Part shown: in pieces, positions 1 to 8,616 of the stretch
Layout of the letters: every line of letters begins with the position of its first letter
How positions within the stretch are numbered: the stretch's first letter is position 1
Assembly (NCBI GenBank): GCA_019649035.1
Contig: BMAT01012843.1
Span: forward strand, 40,793-63,742
Length of the DNA: 22,950 nucleotides
Direction of reading: 5' to 3'
From: Elysia marginata
Taxonomy: Eukaryota; Mollusca; Gastropoda; Plakobranchidae
Notes under the pieces: generated by a model
What the model was told of the DNA's origin: nothing
Database searches by the model: none
What the model saw: only the letters and a program-made list of their open reading frames with translations
Translations under genes and position numbers: made by a program

Positions 1-123
1 GATTTTTGCTAGTTTTTCATTGATTTATTCCAGTCGATGGTAGATTTATTCAAGCATTAGTTAGATTTCTTCAAACTTAAGTTAGACTTTTTCAAGCCTT
101 TGATGATTTAATTCTGTTTAATT
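1..123. repeat. Degenerate 21-bp tandem repeat
   Basis: About five to six diverged units follow one another: 1-20, 21-40, 41-61, 62-82, 83-103 and 104-123. The best three (from 41, 62 and 83) share the pattern tagattt-tTCAAgc/a-tta-gt. The array touches the left edge, so its true extent is unknown. It is intronic to APC and looks like an old minisatellite. Confidence 0.6.
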
Positions 124-463
124 GTATCTCATGTTGTACTTGTGTCATTTAATTTAATAAAAGATTTATATACAATTTTCTCTCATGCTTTTAACCCAAG
201 TCACTATCAAAAGCTTATTATTTGTTACATATAAAAGTCTGTAAAATTTTAAAAGCTACCACTTTTTTTCTCTCTATAATCAAGGAAGAAAGCAGTATTT
301 TTTTTCAGTTTTTGCTTTAAAAATGAAATACTCAGTAACAACAACACAAATTTTTTAAATGTGAATTTCCATTTCAATCTTTTTTTTTTTGTATAAGTTT
401 GAGTCTGATGAAGATTATTTCTCGAGCAACTATTTGTTAAACATTCTTGTCGCCTGACCTTTC

Positions 464-465
464 AG
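464..465 (+). promoter_or_regulatory. APC: Splice acceptor of the APC last exon
   Basis: The AG of ...gacctttcag|gttgaagaaaca. The choice is set by homology: the first codons after it read VEETPLMFSR, matching the vertebrate APC repeat segment VQETPLMFSR. The reading frame starts in phase 0 at 466. The first Met at 484 is internal to the repeat and is not a translation start. Confidence 0.85.
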
Positions 466-3400
466 GTTGAAGAAACACCACTGATGTTCAGTCGCAGCAG
501 CTCCCCAGAGTCCCTGTCCAGCTTTGACACCCAGTCTGTGCACAGTTCAGTGATTAGCGAGTACAGCCGCAGGGCCAGTCAGGTTGTCTCCCCTAGTGAG
601 ATACCAGACTCTCCGTCTGAGTCGATGCCTTCGTCCCCGCCACGCAGGGCCCACTCCCCAACTAGACGGTTCAGAGATCATCTCAACAACTTCTCCTCCA
701 CCCCGAAGTCTACGAACGTGTTGGCCAAGCAAAGCCTGGACATGAACCGAACACCGGCAGCGCTGAGATCTGAACCCTTCATGAACTTTGCTGCTTTCGA
801 CGAGACAAACAAGCCGTTGGATTTCACCAACAGGAAACTGTCAGGCTTGTCTATGGGGGTGCCGAGCGCTGGTAAGATTGCTCCCAGCAGGGGGCTGATG
901 CTTCATAATTTCCCGGCCTTTGACGACGAGGAGGAAGACGATCAGCCAATCAACTTCTCGTCCCGAGACCAGGAATCTCAACAGCAGCCTCCTCTGACAT
1001 TCAGCACGTTCCAGAAAAACATCCCTCCACCAGCGGCTCACCAGCAGGGAGCAGGAGGAGGAATGTACATGGCTAGCAGCAGCGGTAACAACAACAACAA
1101 CAGTACCGCTCCTGCCAGGCTGCTCACGCCTCGCGGCAAGTCATCCCTCCCAACTCTGGTGGAGCAGAGCGTGGCAGAGAACGCGGAGACAGAGTCCTCC
1201 TCCGGCAAGTCTGAAGTCCCAGTTGTGTACGCAGAGGAAGGGACGCCACCCAACATGTCTGAGACGACGAGCCTCAGCGGGATTACGATGGACCACATGG
1301 AGCTTGAACGAGGCGATGAAACTAATGCAACGCCGAGCTCCGTCATCATAAAAGGTATGGCAGGTCTGACACTAGACTCAGTACCAGCCGCAGCTAATCT
1401 CTCAAGCCTTCAGAACCATCAAAGGGAACAGGCTCAGATCTCAACTTCTGGCCTTCCACAGGAGTACCCTAGTGTAGGCAACCAGGTACAGTTAGGTATG
1501 GCTCAACACCAGCAGTGGCAGCAAGACTACCAAGCCTACCACCACCAGCAACCAGGACAGGTCATATCCCCTCCAACTATGCCGCAACCTGTGGCAGTTG
1601 AACCGAACCTACCAAAATTTACTCAGAGGGAAGAAAGTGCTGATGACATTGCATGCATGCAAACCTCTGATAAGAGTCTGCAGTCAGCTCCTCAGAAAGA
1701 AATCGCAGAAGGGTTAGCAGAGGAGTTGAGAACAACTGTAGAGGGAGAACAGAATTCCCAAGAAGTATCTGGAGACAAGATTTCTCCTGTTTCGCCCAAG
1801 ACCCCAGCAGCCCAAGAAGGTGACAAGCAGGACGAGAGGGATTCATCCATGTCAGAGGTCTCGGAAGGCGAGGAGGACATCTTGGCGCAGTGCATTAGTT
1901 CTGGTATGCCAACGCCGTCGGCATCATCTGCCCGTAAAATGAGACGAAGTTCCTCTGACAATACAATTAAGAAAAGATCGGGAATTCCCACCAAAGCAGA
2001 GTCCACCCCTGCAGCCTCTTCATCATCCAAGGCAGGGCCGTCTTCATCTAAACATGCTTCTTCTCCCTCGTCTTCCAAACACACGCCATCTTCTTCCAAG
2101 CAAAGTGGCAGCTCATCACAATCTCCTAAAGTTGCCAAGCCATCTGCTATACCATCGGCTTCACCTCAGAAGTCAAGCAAGGCGAAATATGACAAAGCCT
2201 CAGGTGGAAGCCGAATCCCAGGATCACATGACCAGTCCAGCCACACACCTCCACCTCAGTCCATCGGAAAGCCACAGCCAGCAGCTCAAAGCCACATGTC
2301 AAAGCCGCATGCAAGGGCACCTGCCGGAGCAACAGGCAAGTCTTCCGCTAGCAAGAACCTTAACCCTGCTTTGAATAGAGCCGCTGCGAACAAAAGTTCA
2401 GAGGGTCTCCAGAAGAGGCTGCTGCAGTCTCCTGCCAAATCTGCGGCCGGTATCAAACCAACTGGTGCGGCTACGGTCATCCCTCAAAACGCGGCGTCCA
2501 TGGCGGCTCACAGCGAGGATCAGTATGCAGATTTTAGTCGCGACTGTGTGAAATCCTATGCTACAGAAGGCACGCCTGTCAACTTCTCGGCTGCTACGTC
2601 ATTGAGTGATCTCAGCATCTTAACTCACAGTTCTAGCTCCCCGTCCAATAAGAAATCCTCGTCTTCCTCAAAATCTCCTGGTGAGACAGACTCTAAAAGT
2701 GACAACAGCTCTCTGTGTGAGGAGAATGAAGAGCTGCTTCTCTCCCAGATGATCGAGCAAGGAATGCCCAAGGGAAGATCATCAGGTAGGCGTCATGGAG
2801 GAGGCGGAGGGGGAGACAACTCTGGAGGAGCAGGAGGAAGTAACGACGGAGGTGCTGCTGGCGGCAAGAAGCAAAACAGCAAAGACTGCAACACCTCTGC
2901 CTTTGTCCCCCGAATGTCAAACTTGAGAGTTGTTGCCCCTTTCCATGACTTTGTGCCGGCAGCAGATACGGTGAAAACTTACAATGTGGAGGGAACTCCG
3001 CGCAACTTTTCTGCAGCTACTTCTCTCAGTGATCTTACTATTGACTCCATTGAAGGACCAGCCAGGCTTGGTAAAGCGACAGCAGCAGCGGTAGGTGGTG
3101 GTGGGTCAAAGGTCACCAAAGCCCCACAACCACAAGCTAGTTATGTGTCTGGGCCTTTTTCTCCACCCCCTAGTGATAGCCTTCATACTTACAACTTAGA
3201 GGGGAGTCCATTGGCCTATTCCCACAATGCATCATCTCTAAGCTCTCTGGGTGACGAGCTTGAGCCTCGAGGGGCAGGCAGTGGCGTGTCGGCGTCTCCT
3301 CACAAAGACAATAGCGGAAGCCTGCAGATGTACCCCGCTCACCATGCAGCAGGGGCAACAACTGGTGATCTCAACGAGAGTGACAGTTCGTCTTCTATCC

Positions 3401-3747
3401 CGCGCGAGCGTCACATTGTGGGCCAGTCTAGCGAGGACAGCAGCATTGCCGGGGACAATGCCCAGCACCGGGGAAGGGATCACCCAGTGCAGTACACAGT
3501 TGAGGACACTCCAGTAACCTTCTCCAGAAACTCCTCTCTCAGTTCCCTCAATAGCCTCGACAAGGGAGACAATCAGCTGCCTCAAACACCTGGAACCTCT
3601 GGCGTGAGAAGACAGGAAGCGGAAACAAACCCTGATCGTGTCAGTGACGAGGAAGATGATCTTGCAGACTGTGATCCCACACCTTCAGAGCAGGCCTTGC
3701 TTGACCAATGCATCATCTCAGCCATGCCAAAGTCGCGCTTGCCTCGT
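466..3747 (+). other. APC: APC beta-catenin/Axin-binding region: 20-residue repeats and SAMP motifs
   Basis: The 20-residue repeats (core E-x-TP-xx-FS-xxxSLSxLS) lie at nt 466-531, 1222-1293, 2557-2622, 2980-3048, 3190-3258 and 3493-3561. In APC, CK1/GSK3 phosphorylation of the Ser cluster raises beta-catenin affinity, and the SLS core is kept in most copies. SAMP-type motifs, which bind the Axin RGS domain in known APCs, lie at 1861-1920 (SSGMP), 2719-2778 (EQGMP) and 3685-3744 (ISAMP, canonical). Each follows an acidic and Leu-rich lead. From the second clear repeat on, the order repeat-SAMP-repeat-SAMP-repeat-repeat-repeat-SAMP is the same as in human APC. The last two repeats (SHNASSLSSL; VEDTPVTFSRNSSLSSL) match human repeats 6 and 7 individually. 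Confidence 0.93.
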
Positions 3748-6700
3748 GGAGACGAACGAGCCCGACGACACTCGAGAGCAAAGTTCCTGACACAGCGCGT
3801 CACACGCAATACGAGCAGACCTGGAAGCAGCGGGGGCGGGTACGACCATCAAACTGTCGCAGGGAGTACAGTGATGGGAGGAAGCAGTCCCGACGGCCTG
3901 GACAAATCTGGGGAGGGTGCCAGCTCGAGTTTCCTCGAGAACACACTGACCAATGGTTACCACAGTAGTAGCGAAGTGGACAGCGGGTCCCAGCTCTCAC
4001 TGGAGGGAGACGTTAGCCACATGATGACCAGAAGCTGCTCGGACACCACAGAGCTGTGTCTTGACTTTGACACCTCACCTGCTGCGGCAGAATCTTTCAC
4101 ACCATCTCGACAGTCGCGGTATGGCATCTGGAAACGCCAGCGCCATAGGTCTTCAGACGGTTCTGAGATCAGGGGAAACCTCGTCCAGCAGCAGCAGCAG
4201 AGGTCACATTCCCAGGAGGCCAGTCTGAAAATGCACAAGGATATGAGCAACAAGCTGGCCAGAGACAGCCATGGTCGTCAGGTCAGGATGGAGCCACAGC
4301 AGCATCAGGCTCAAGTCGTCAGCGACTTTGCCGCTAAAGTGAGAGAAATCTCCAAAGACAGCATGGCTGGTCTGGTAGCTCTCAAGGATGATGTTGACAT
4401 TGATCGGGCAGTGTTCAGCAGGCATGGGACACTAGAAGTCGCTGCTGAGAGACAAGACAAGGATGAGGATATCAGTGACGCAGGGGACGTCACTCTAAGA
4501 TCTGGAAGTGCTGGAACTTACCCGCCTGGAAGAGAGGCTGATATTCAACAAGGAGGCATTGAAGGTGACGATAACTACATGTATGAGTATGTAGAGGACG
4601 CAGAACCAGAGGAAGACAGAGATAATGAGAATGTCGAGAGCTTTAACTCTGAGCTCCTCGAGGAAAACGTGCGGCTGATTGTGTCTGAGATTCAGAGCCA
4701 CGGCAAAACAATCACCAGCATCAGGTCACTGGGTAGCAGTACGGTGGACGAGGATCTGTTTCTGGAGAACGAGACCATCTCTCTTGTCTCGAACGATGCG
4801 TTCTCAGACACCAACTCGGAGTTGTCTGTTGAGATTGGAGGCCCCGCCAGTGTGGTGGAAGCGGCCGCTGTCCCACCCAAGACCGGCCGCCCAAAGATCC
4901 TCAAGCCTGGAGAGGTTGCGATAAAGGAGGCCAAGACAGCTGTGAAAAAGGTAGAGGACTCGCCTCCAGAGGGCAAAGGCATCCGGGGCAGAAGGAAGCC
5001 TCTCTATCCTGGGAAAACCGCAACTCCACAACATGTAAAGGCTGGCGTTCACTCCAAGACAGCTGGAGTGGTTAAACCAAGCATGGGGAAAGGAGCAAAC
5101 ACAACTGCCAGTTCACCAAGACTTGCTCCATTGTCAGCCAATGCTTCAGCATCGTGCAGCCCTTCAGGGTTAAAAAAGACGTCTCCGAGATCACAGAAGG
5201 TTGCTCATGTCTCCCCTACACCCAGGGTCAACCAGAACGGGAGGAATCCCACAGCTGTTACCAGCAGGACATCATCAGTACCGGCCAACAATGCGGGAGG
5301 TGCTGGTGTAAAGGGAAGGACTGGAGCAGCTTCAATACAGAAGCCGAGCAGCGCCAGCAGTGGGTCGTCGCCTCCCCAGCTAAAGAATGGTGCCCGGGCG
5401 AGAGCCGGAGTTTCTCCACACAGCGGTTCCTCTTTAACCAGGTCGCCTCCGACCCAGTCAAACAAGCCAACTAGGGCTCCTAGCAAGGGAACATCACTGC
5501 CGAAACCCTCGGCACAAGCCACTAACGCAAAGCAAAGATCCTCACAGCAAGCAAGAGATGGCAGTGTACCGAGTGTTGGATCTTCCAAGAAGGCAGGGGC
5601 TGCTGAAGCAAGTCAAGCTAATGTGCCTCAACATAATTTGTCTTCCCTTGATAACAAAGAGAACAAGGGCCAACAGCCTCAGACAAGTGTGGTTGTGACC
5701 ATGAGGGAGAAGAAGAATCAGTCAGCGTTGTCTAGCAGCAACCGCCACTCAAACTGCTCTCAGGAGGGTGGCAGTGATGGTTCTTCGGGGAGCCATACCT
5801 CTGAGCGGCCAAACTCTTGGGGCAAGGCCCTCGACTCGTACAACTTCTACGTTGACGAGACTCAGGATGGGCAGGCCTACAAGCAGATTCAGAACCAGAG
5901 GAACAGCCGCGATGCCCCGAGCTCGATCAAGCGTAGTCTGAAGACGCCTAGTGCCCCTTCAGCACAGCAGCCTGCAGGGTCCAGCCCGAGTCAGTCTCGC
6001 CTGCCGACAGTGGCCAACAAATCGAACAGAAGCACCAGCCGTACCGGTATCGCATCTCGCTCCCCTAGTGGGGGTCGAGGAACATCTGCAGGCAAGGCAG
6101 GGAGCAAGCTGAACCAGCAGCAAGTGTCAAGTGGGCGAGGGCGAGGGTCTATCCCAACTAAAACCCTGCTACACAAGTCCAACGACAGCCTCAAGTCACA
6201 GAGCCGGCCTTTAACCCCGGTTGGCCGGAGGTCGTCCTCTAACTCCTCGGGCTCTGGGATCCCTACGCCTCGCAGGACTGTGGAAGGCTCCAGCCCCTCA
6301 TCCCCAGCGGTCAACGGGAGGCGGGCGCAGGCCCCTAGTAAGATTGCAAGTCTTCGGAGAAGGGACGGAAGTTTAGACAACTCTCCATCTTCTGGGTCAT
6401 CCACGTCATCATCGGCTTCACCACCCCAATCATCTAGACTGCCCACCAAACAGACCCACACGCCATCAAGAAGTCTGCCCCCATCTGGCGTGGCTCGGCA
6501 CAGTACCAAGAAAGCAGCCACACTTCCTGCTGGCTCATCACTCGAGCAAGCTGTAGCGGCCACGGCAGCAGCTGGCGTCAGTAAAAGCTCAACTTTTGAG
6601 AAGCTCTCCTCATCAGACAAACCGGCTCCACCACCAGTTGTGATATCAGCGGGTTTGAGAGAGGAGGAAAAAGTTGGATCATTCCCCTCCGGGTCTGACC

Positions 6701-7782
6701 TATCTAGAGCCAGCGGAAGCTTTGACTCCCCAGAGACAGGAGTGAGGCGAGGCGAAGTGTTTGAGTTATGCGATGACAATGCTGATGAGGGGGACTATGA
6801 CGATGTGTATGAGGGCACAGATGACGACCCAGATGCGAGTGCTGAAATCATCCCTGTGTTTGAGGACTACGAAGAGGTTGAACCGCCTGCGGGACTCGCT
6901 CTCAACACCTCTGGGCAGTCCTTGCTAGTAGAATCTGCACCCAAAATTGACACTGGAACTTACCGCAGGAAAAAGCCTGCCTCAGACTTTGAGCTCCCAA
7001 ATGCAGACGAGACATGCAAGTCGATGTGCTCATTCAACGAGTCTATGGTCTCCCCAGCGCCCCTAGCGATGTCCCAGCAGGGCTGTAGAATCGTGAGCAG
7101 CGGCAGCAGCAGCAACAGCATTAACGAGCATGCCACCACCATCAACACTAGCAGCATCAGCAGCATCAAAGCTGAGGAGAAAACCAAAGGAAAATCCAAA
7201 GTGGCGCAAGGTCTAAAGAGACTGTTTGGTTCTGGACGTGGCAAGACTAAGGACTCTGATAAGCCAAGCAACAGTGGGAAGTCTGGGAAGAAATCCTCAA
7301 AGTGGGACAGGAAGCACTCCAAAGACCTTGACTTCTTCAGCCGCAATATCAAAATGGAGCCGTCAACACTGGTGGGTGCCGAGGACGACCACCTGTTCCA
7401 CACATCAGGCATCCACCTTCGGACAGGGGGCAGCACAAGTAGTGACCATAAGTCCAGCCCCTCGGCCATCGTGACCCCGTTCAACTACAGCCCACCCTCT
7501 ACCACTCACTACACCAGCAGTAACAGCGGTGTCATGGTGGTAGACCTCAACGACTCCATCGACCACGCTGACAACGCTAGCATCTTGTCCTCAAAGACGG
7601 GTTCGAACCCACTCTCCGGCGAGGATGGAGGCAGTGACCGTGCCCTCACCAAGACGGAGATTCTGATAGCGAGAAGGAACGCTGGCCACGGCGCTAAAAC
7701 CACCGCGACTCCAACAGGGGAGGATGTCAACAACGTGTCTTCAGCCAGCGGTAACGTGGCCTGTATGATCACCACTGTTTAG
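466..7782 (+). CDS. APC: APC (adenomatous polyposis coli) homologue, giant last exon, C-terminal ~2438 residues
   Basis: APC scaffolds the beta-catenin destruction complex (with Axin, GSK3 and CK1) in Wnt signalling, and links microtubule plus ends to cortical PDZ proteins. One uninterrupted frame carries the family signature in order (residue 1 = Met at 484): a 20-residue repeat at the exon start; a catenin-inhibitory-like block (~17-50); further 20-residue repeats at 247-270, 692-713, 833-855, 903-925 and 1004-1026; SAMP-type motifs at 460-479, 746-765 and 1068-1087; a basic Ser/Pro-rich domain from ~1469; an acidic stretch ~2090-2133; VTPFNY at 2330-2335; and a C-terminal ITTV. The stop is TAG at 7780-7782. 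Vertebrate APC also has a single giant last exon (about 6.5 kb in human), so this gene structure is ancient. Armadillo and 15-residue repeats are expected on upstream exons outside the window. Long Ser, Gln and Asn stretches are low-complexity and probably disordered. Confidence 0.97.
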   Translation, partial: VEETPLMFSRSSSPESLSSFDTQSVHSSVISEYSRRASQVVSPSEIPDSPSESMPSSPPRRAHSPTRRFRDHLNNFSSTPKSTNVLAKQSLDMNRTPAALRSEPFMNFAAFDETNKPLDFTNRKLSGLSMGVPSAGKIAPSRGLMLHNFPAFDDEEEDDQPINFSSRDQESQQQPPLTFSTFQKNIPPPAAHQQGAGGGMYMASSSGNNNNNSTAPARLLTPRGKSSLPTLVEQSVAENAETESSSGKSEVPVVYAEEGTPPNMSETTSLSGITMDHMELERGDETNATPSSVIIKGMAGLTLDSVPAAANLSSLQNHQREQAQISTSGLPQEYPSVGNQVQLGMAQHQQWQQDYQAYHHQQPGQVISPPTMPQPVAVEPNLPKFTQREESADDIACMQTSDKSLQSAPQKEIAEGLAEELRTTVEGEQNSQEVSGDKISPVSPKTPAAQEGDKQDERDSSMSEVSEGEEDILAQCISSGMPTPSASSARKMRRSSSDNTIKKRSGIPTKAESTPAASSSSKAGPSSSKHASSPSSSKHTPSSSKQSGSSSQSPKVAKPSAIPSASPQKSSKAKYDKASGGSRIPGSHDQSSHTPPPQSIGKPQPAAQSHMSKPHARAPAGATGKSSASKNLNPALNRAAANKSSEGLQKRLLQSPAKSAAGIKPTGAATVIPQNAASMAAHSEDQYADFSRDCVKSYATEGTPVNFSAATSLSDLSILTHSSSSPSNKKSSSSSKSPGETDSKSDNSSLCEENEELLLSQMIEQGMPKGRSSGRRHGGGGGGDNSGGAGGSNDGGAAGGKKQNSKDCNTSAFVPRMSNLRVVAPFHDFVPAADTVKTYNVEGTPRNFSAATSLSDLTIDSIEGPARLGKATAAAVGGGGSKVTKAPQPQASYVSGPFSPPPSDSLHTYNLEGSPLAYSHNASSLSSLGDELEPRGAGSGVSASPHKDNSGSLQMYPAHHAAGATTGDLNESDSSSSIPRERHIVGQSSEDSSIAGDNAQHRGRDHPVQYTVEDTPVTFSRNSSLSSLNSLDKGDNQLPQTPGTSGVRRQEAETNPDRVSDEEDDLADCDPTPSEQALLDQCIISAMPKSRLPRGDERARRHSRAKFLTQRVTRNTSRPGSSGGGYDHQTVAGSTVMGGSSPDGLDKSGEGASSSFLENTLTNGYHSSSEVDSGSQLSLEGDVSHMMTRSCSDTTELCLDFDTSPAAAESFTPSRQSRYGIWKRQRHRSSDGSEIRGNLVQQQQQRSHSQEASLKMHKDMSNKLARDSHGRQVRMEPQQHQAQVVSDFAAKVREISKDSMAGLVALKDDVDIDRAVFSRHGTLEVAAERQDKDEDISDAGDVTLRSGSAGTYPPGREADIQQGGIEGDDNYMYEYVEDAEPEEDRDNENVESFNSELLEENVRLIVSEIQSHGKTITSIRSLGSSTVDEDLFLENETISLVSNDAFSDTNSELSVEIGGPASVVEAAAVPPKTGRPKILKPGEVAIKEAKTAVKKVEDSPPEGKGIRGRRKPLYPGKTATPQHVKAGVHSKTAGVVKPSMGKGANTTASSPRLAPLSANASASCSPSGLKKTSPRSQKVAHVSPTPRVNQNGRNPTAVTSRTSSVPANNAGGAGVKGRTGAASIQKPSSASSGSSPPQLKNGARARAGVSPHSGSSLTRSPPTQSNKPTRAPSKGTSLPKPSAQATNAKQRSSQQARDGSVPSVGSSKKAGAAEASQANVPQHNLSSLDNKENKGQQPQTSVVVTMREKKNQSALSSSNRHSNCSQEGGSDGSSGSHTSERPNSWGKALDSYNFYVDETQDGQAYKQIQNQRNSRDAPSSIKRSLKTPSAPSAQQPAGSSPSQSRLPTVANKSNRSTSRTGIASRSPSGGRGTSAGKAGSKLNQQQVSSGRGRGSIPTKTLLHKSNDSLKSQSRPLTPVGRRSSSNSSGSGIPTPRRTVEGSSPSSPAVNGRRAQAPSKIASLRRRDGSLDNSPSSGSSTSSSASPPQSSRLPTKQTHTPSRSLPPSGVARHSTKKAATLPAGSSLEQAVAATAAAGVSKSSTFEKLSSSDKPAPPPVVISAGLREEEKVGSFPSGSDLSRASGSFDSPETGVRRGEVFELCDDNADEGDYDDVYEGTDDDPDASAEIIPVFEDYEEVEPPAGLALNTSGQSLLVESAPKIDTGTYRRKKPASDFELPNADETCKSMCSFNESMVSPAPLAMSQQGCRIVSSGSSSNSINEHATTINTSSISSIKAEEKTKGKSKVAQGLKRLFGSGRGKTKDSDKPSNSGKSGKKSSKWDRKHSKDLDFFSRNIKMEPSTLVGAEDDHLFHTSGIHLRTGGSTSSDHKSSPSAIVTPFNYSPPSTTHYTSSNSGVMVVDLNDSIDHADNASILSSKTGSNPLSGEDGGSDRALTKTEILIARRNAGHGAKTTATPTGEDVNNVSSASGNVACMITTV
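532..660 (+). other. APC: Catenin-inhibitory-domain-like block of APC
   Basis: Directly after the first 20-residue repeat come VHSSVISE and then SPSEIPDSPSESMPSSP. These align with the human segment between repeats 2 and 3 (IASSVQSE ... SPSDLPDSPGQTMPPS). In APC proteins this is the CID or 'sequence B', needed to down-regulate beta-catenin. Conservation over this distance is stronger than in most of the disordered flanks, so the element is probably functional here. Confidence 0.8.
4888..6537 (+). other. APC: APC basic, Ser/Pro-rich microtubule-binding domain with SxIP motif
   Basis: The block opens with GRPKILKPGE at residues 1468-1477 followed by KGIRGRRKPL, aligning with human GPRILKPGE...KGIKGGKK at the start of the APC basic domain. 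About 540 residues rich in Ser, Pro, Lys and Arg follow and are almost free of hydrophobic clusters. They fit direct microtubule binding. SSGSHTSERPNSW (1767-1779) resembles human SSGSESDRSERP. An EB1-type motif, SGIPTPRR, lies at residues 1924-1931 (nt 6253-6276). Domain ends are approximate. Confidence 0.85.
7168..7782 (+). other. APC: APC C-terminal region: basic KRLFG cluster, VTPFNY motif, PDZ ligand
   Basis: A Lys/Arg-rich cluster with GLKRLFGSGRGK sits around residues 2243-2254. It is followed by VTPFNY at 2330-2335 (nt 7471-7488), matching human RVTPFNYNPSP in the EB1-binding domain. The protein ends MITTV, a class I PDZ ligand (T-x-V) corresponding to human VTSV, which binds Dlg/Scribble-type PDZ proteins. 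The human EB1-binding SQIP just after VTPFNY has no equivalent at this place. Confidence 0.88.
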
Positions 7783-8616
7783 TACAGTGAGCTTGTCAGA
7801 AATTCTGCAATATCTTTGGTTTTCAAATATCAAAGCTTAGTGTATCATACAAGAAAAAAAAACCCAAAAGAAAGTGACTCTAAATTAGACAAAGGCAGTC
7901 AAAGGTGCTAGCTCAAATTTGAACTTACTTATTTCATTGTATTCATCGTCATTTAAAAAAAAACAACCAAAAACTGAAGTTGAGAACAAAAACAGGCTGG
8001 AGTACCATTGTAAAAGGTTGACTATTATGCAAGAGTTTCTCGTAGAAACGTTCACTGTATCAAGATTCTACTGTAGTTGTTTTGTATTTGTGTTGATGGA
8101 TAACTTAACTTTGTAGTCATTGGAGTCAAGCCTGTTTTGTTTTTTTTCCCTCTCATTGGTAAAAATACTTCTTGTGTGTTTGGTAGTATCCAACTGGTAT
8201 TGGAACTAAGCTTTTTTTTTTTAAACAAAAGGATTTGGTTGTCAAATTTCTTTTTCTTTCTGTCTTTCAAATTTTTAATACTGTCTCTGTTTCTCTGTAT
8301 GTTTGTCTCTTTCTTTCTCTCCAGAGAGGGTTTAAGTTTTCGTTTCGATATGAATTTACTGAGGAGCATTATGAACCTTCAAAAGCCATAAATGTGTTAC
8401 AAGGCACAGCAAATGTTATGCATTATTAGTAGAGATAAGCTAGGGATTTGTTACACTGGAGGCCTATGTACCTGGCATAGAGCCTGCTCTTTAAGTATAA
8501 CACTTGACACTTTTTGAGAAATAAGCTGAATGTTTTGTCAATCATTTCACACGCATAAAGTACAAAATAGTTTCACTTGCTCCATATTTTAAAATCTGTG
8601 GAGTTTAGGTTAGGTG

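Larger units (their letters stand above)
1..465 (+). other. APC: APC intron (3' part), upstream of the last exon
   Basis: This non-coding stretch precedes the APC last exon and ends in an intron acceptor (pyrimidine-rich cgcctgacctttcag, AG at 464-465). The coding frame is closed by a TGA at 409-411, so coding cannot extend far to the left. Its first ~120 bases form a degenerate 21-bp repeat (separate entry), and the rest is AT-rich with T and A runs. An AATAAA at 156-161 lies inside the intron and has no obvious transcript end. I see no other gene here. Confidence 0.85.

Noticed and set aside
156..161. AATAAA in the upstream intron
   Set aside because: It lies within an intron of the same gene before the conserved exon, and no exon precedes it in the window.
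484..486. ATG as the start of the APC protein
   Set aside because: The Met lies inside a conserved 20-residue repeat (ETPLMFSR). APC's Armadillo region must precede it on other exons, and a clean splice acceptor sits 18 bp upstream.
5991..6779. 262-codon open frame on the minus strand
   Set aside because: It is an antisense shadow of the Ser/Pro-rich APC coding frame. Its composition mirrors that frame and it has no domain or splice context. The same holds for the other minus-strand and out-of-frame stretches within 466-7782.
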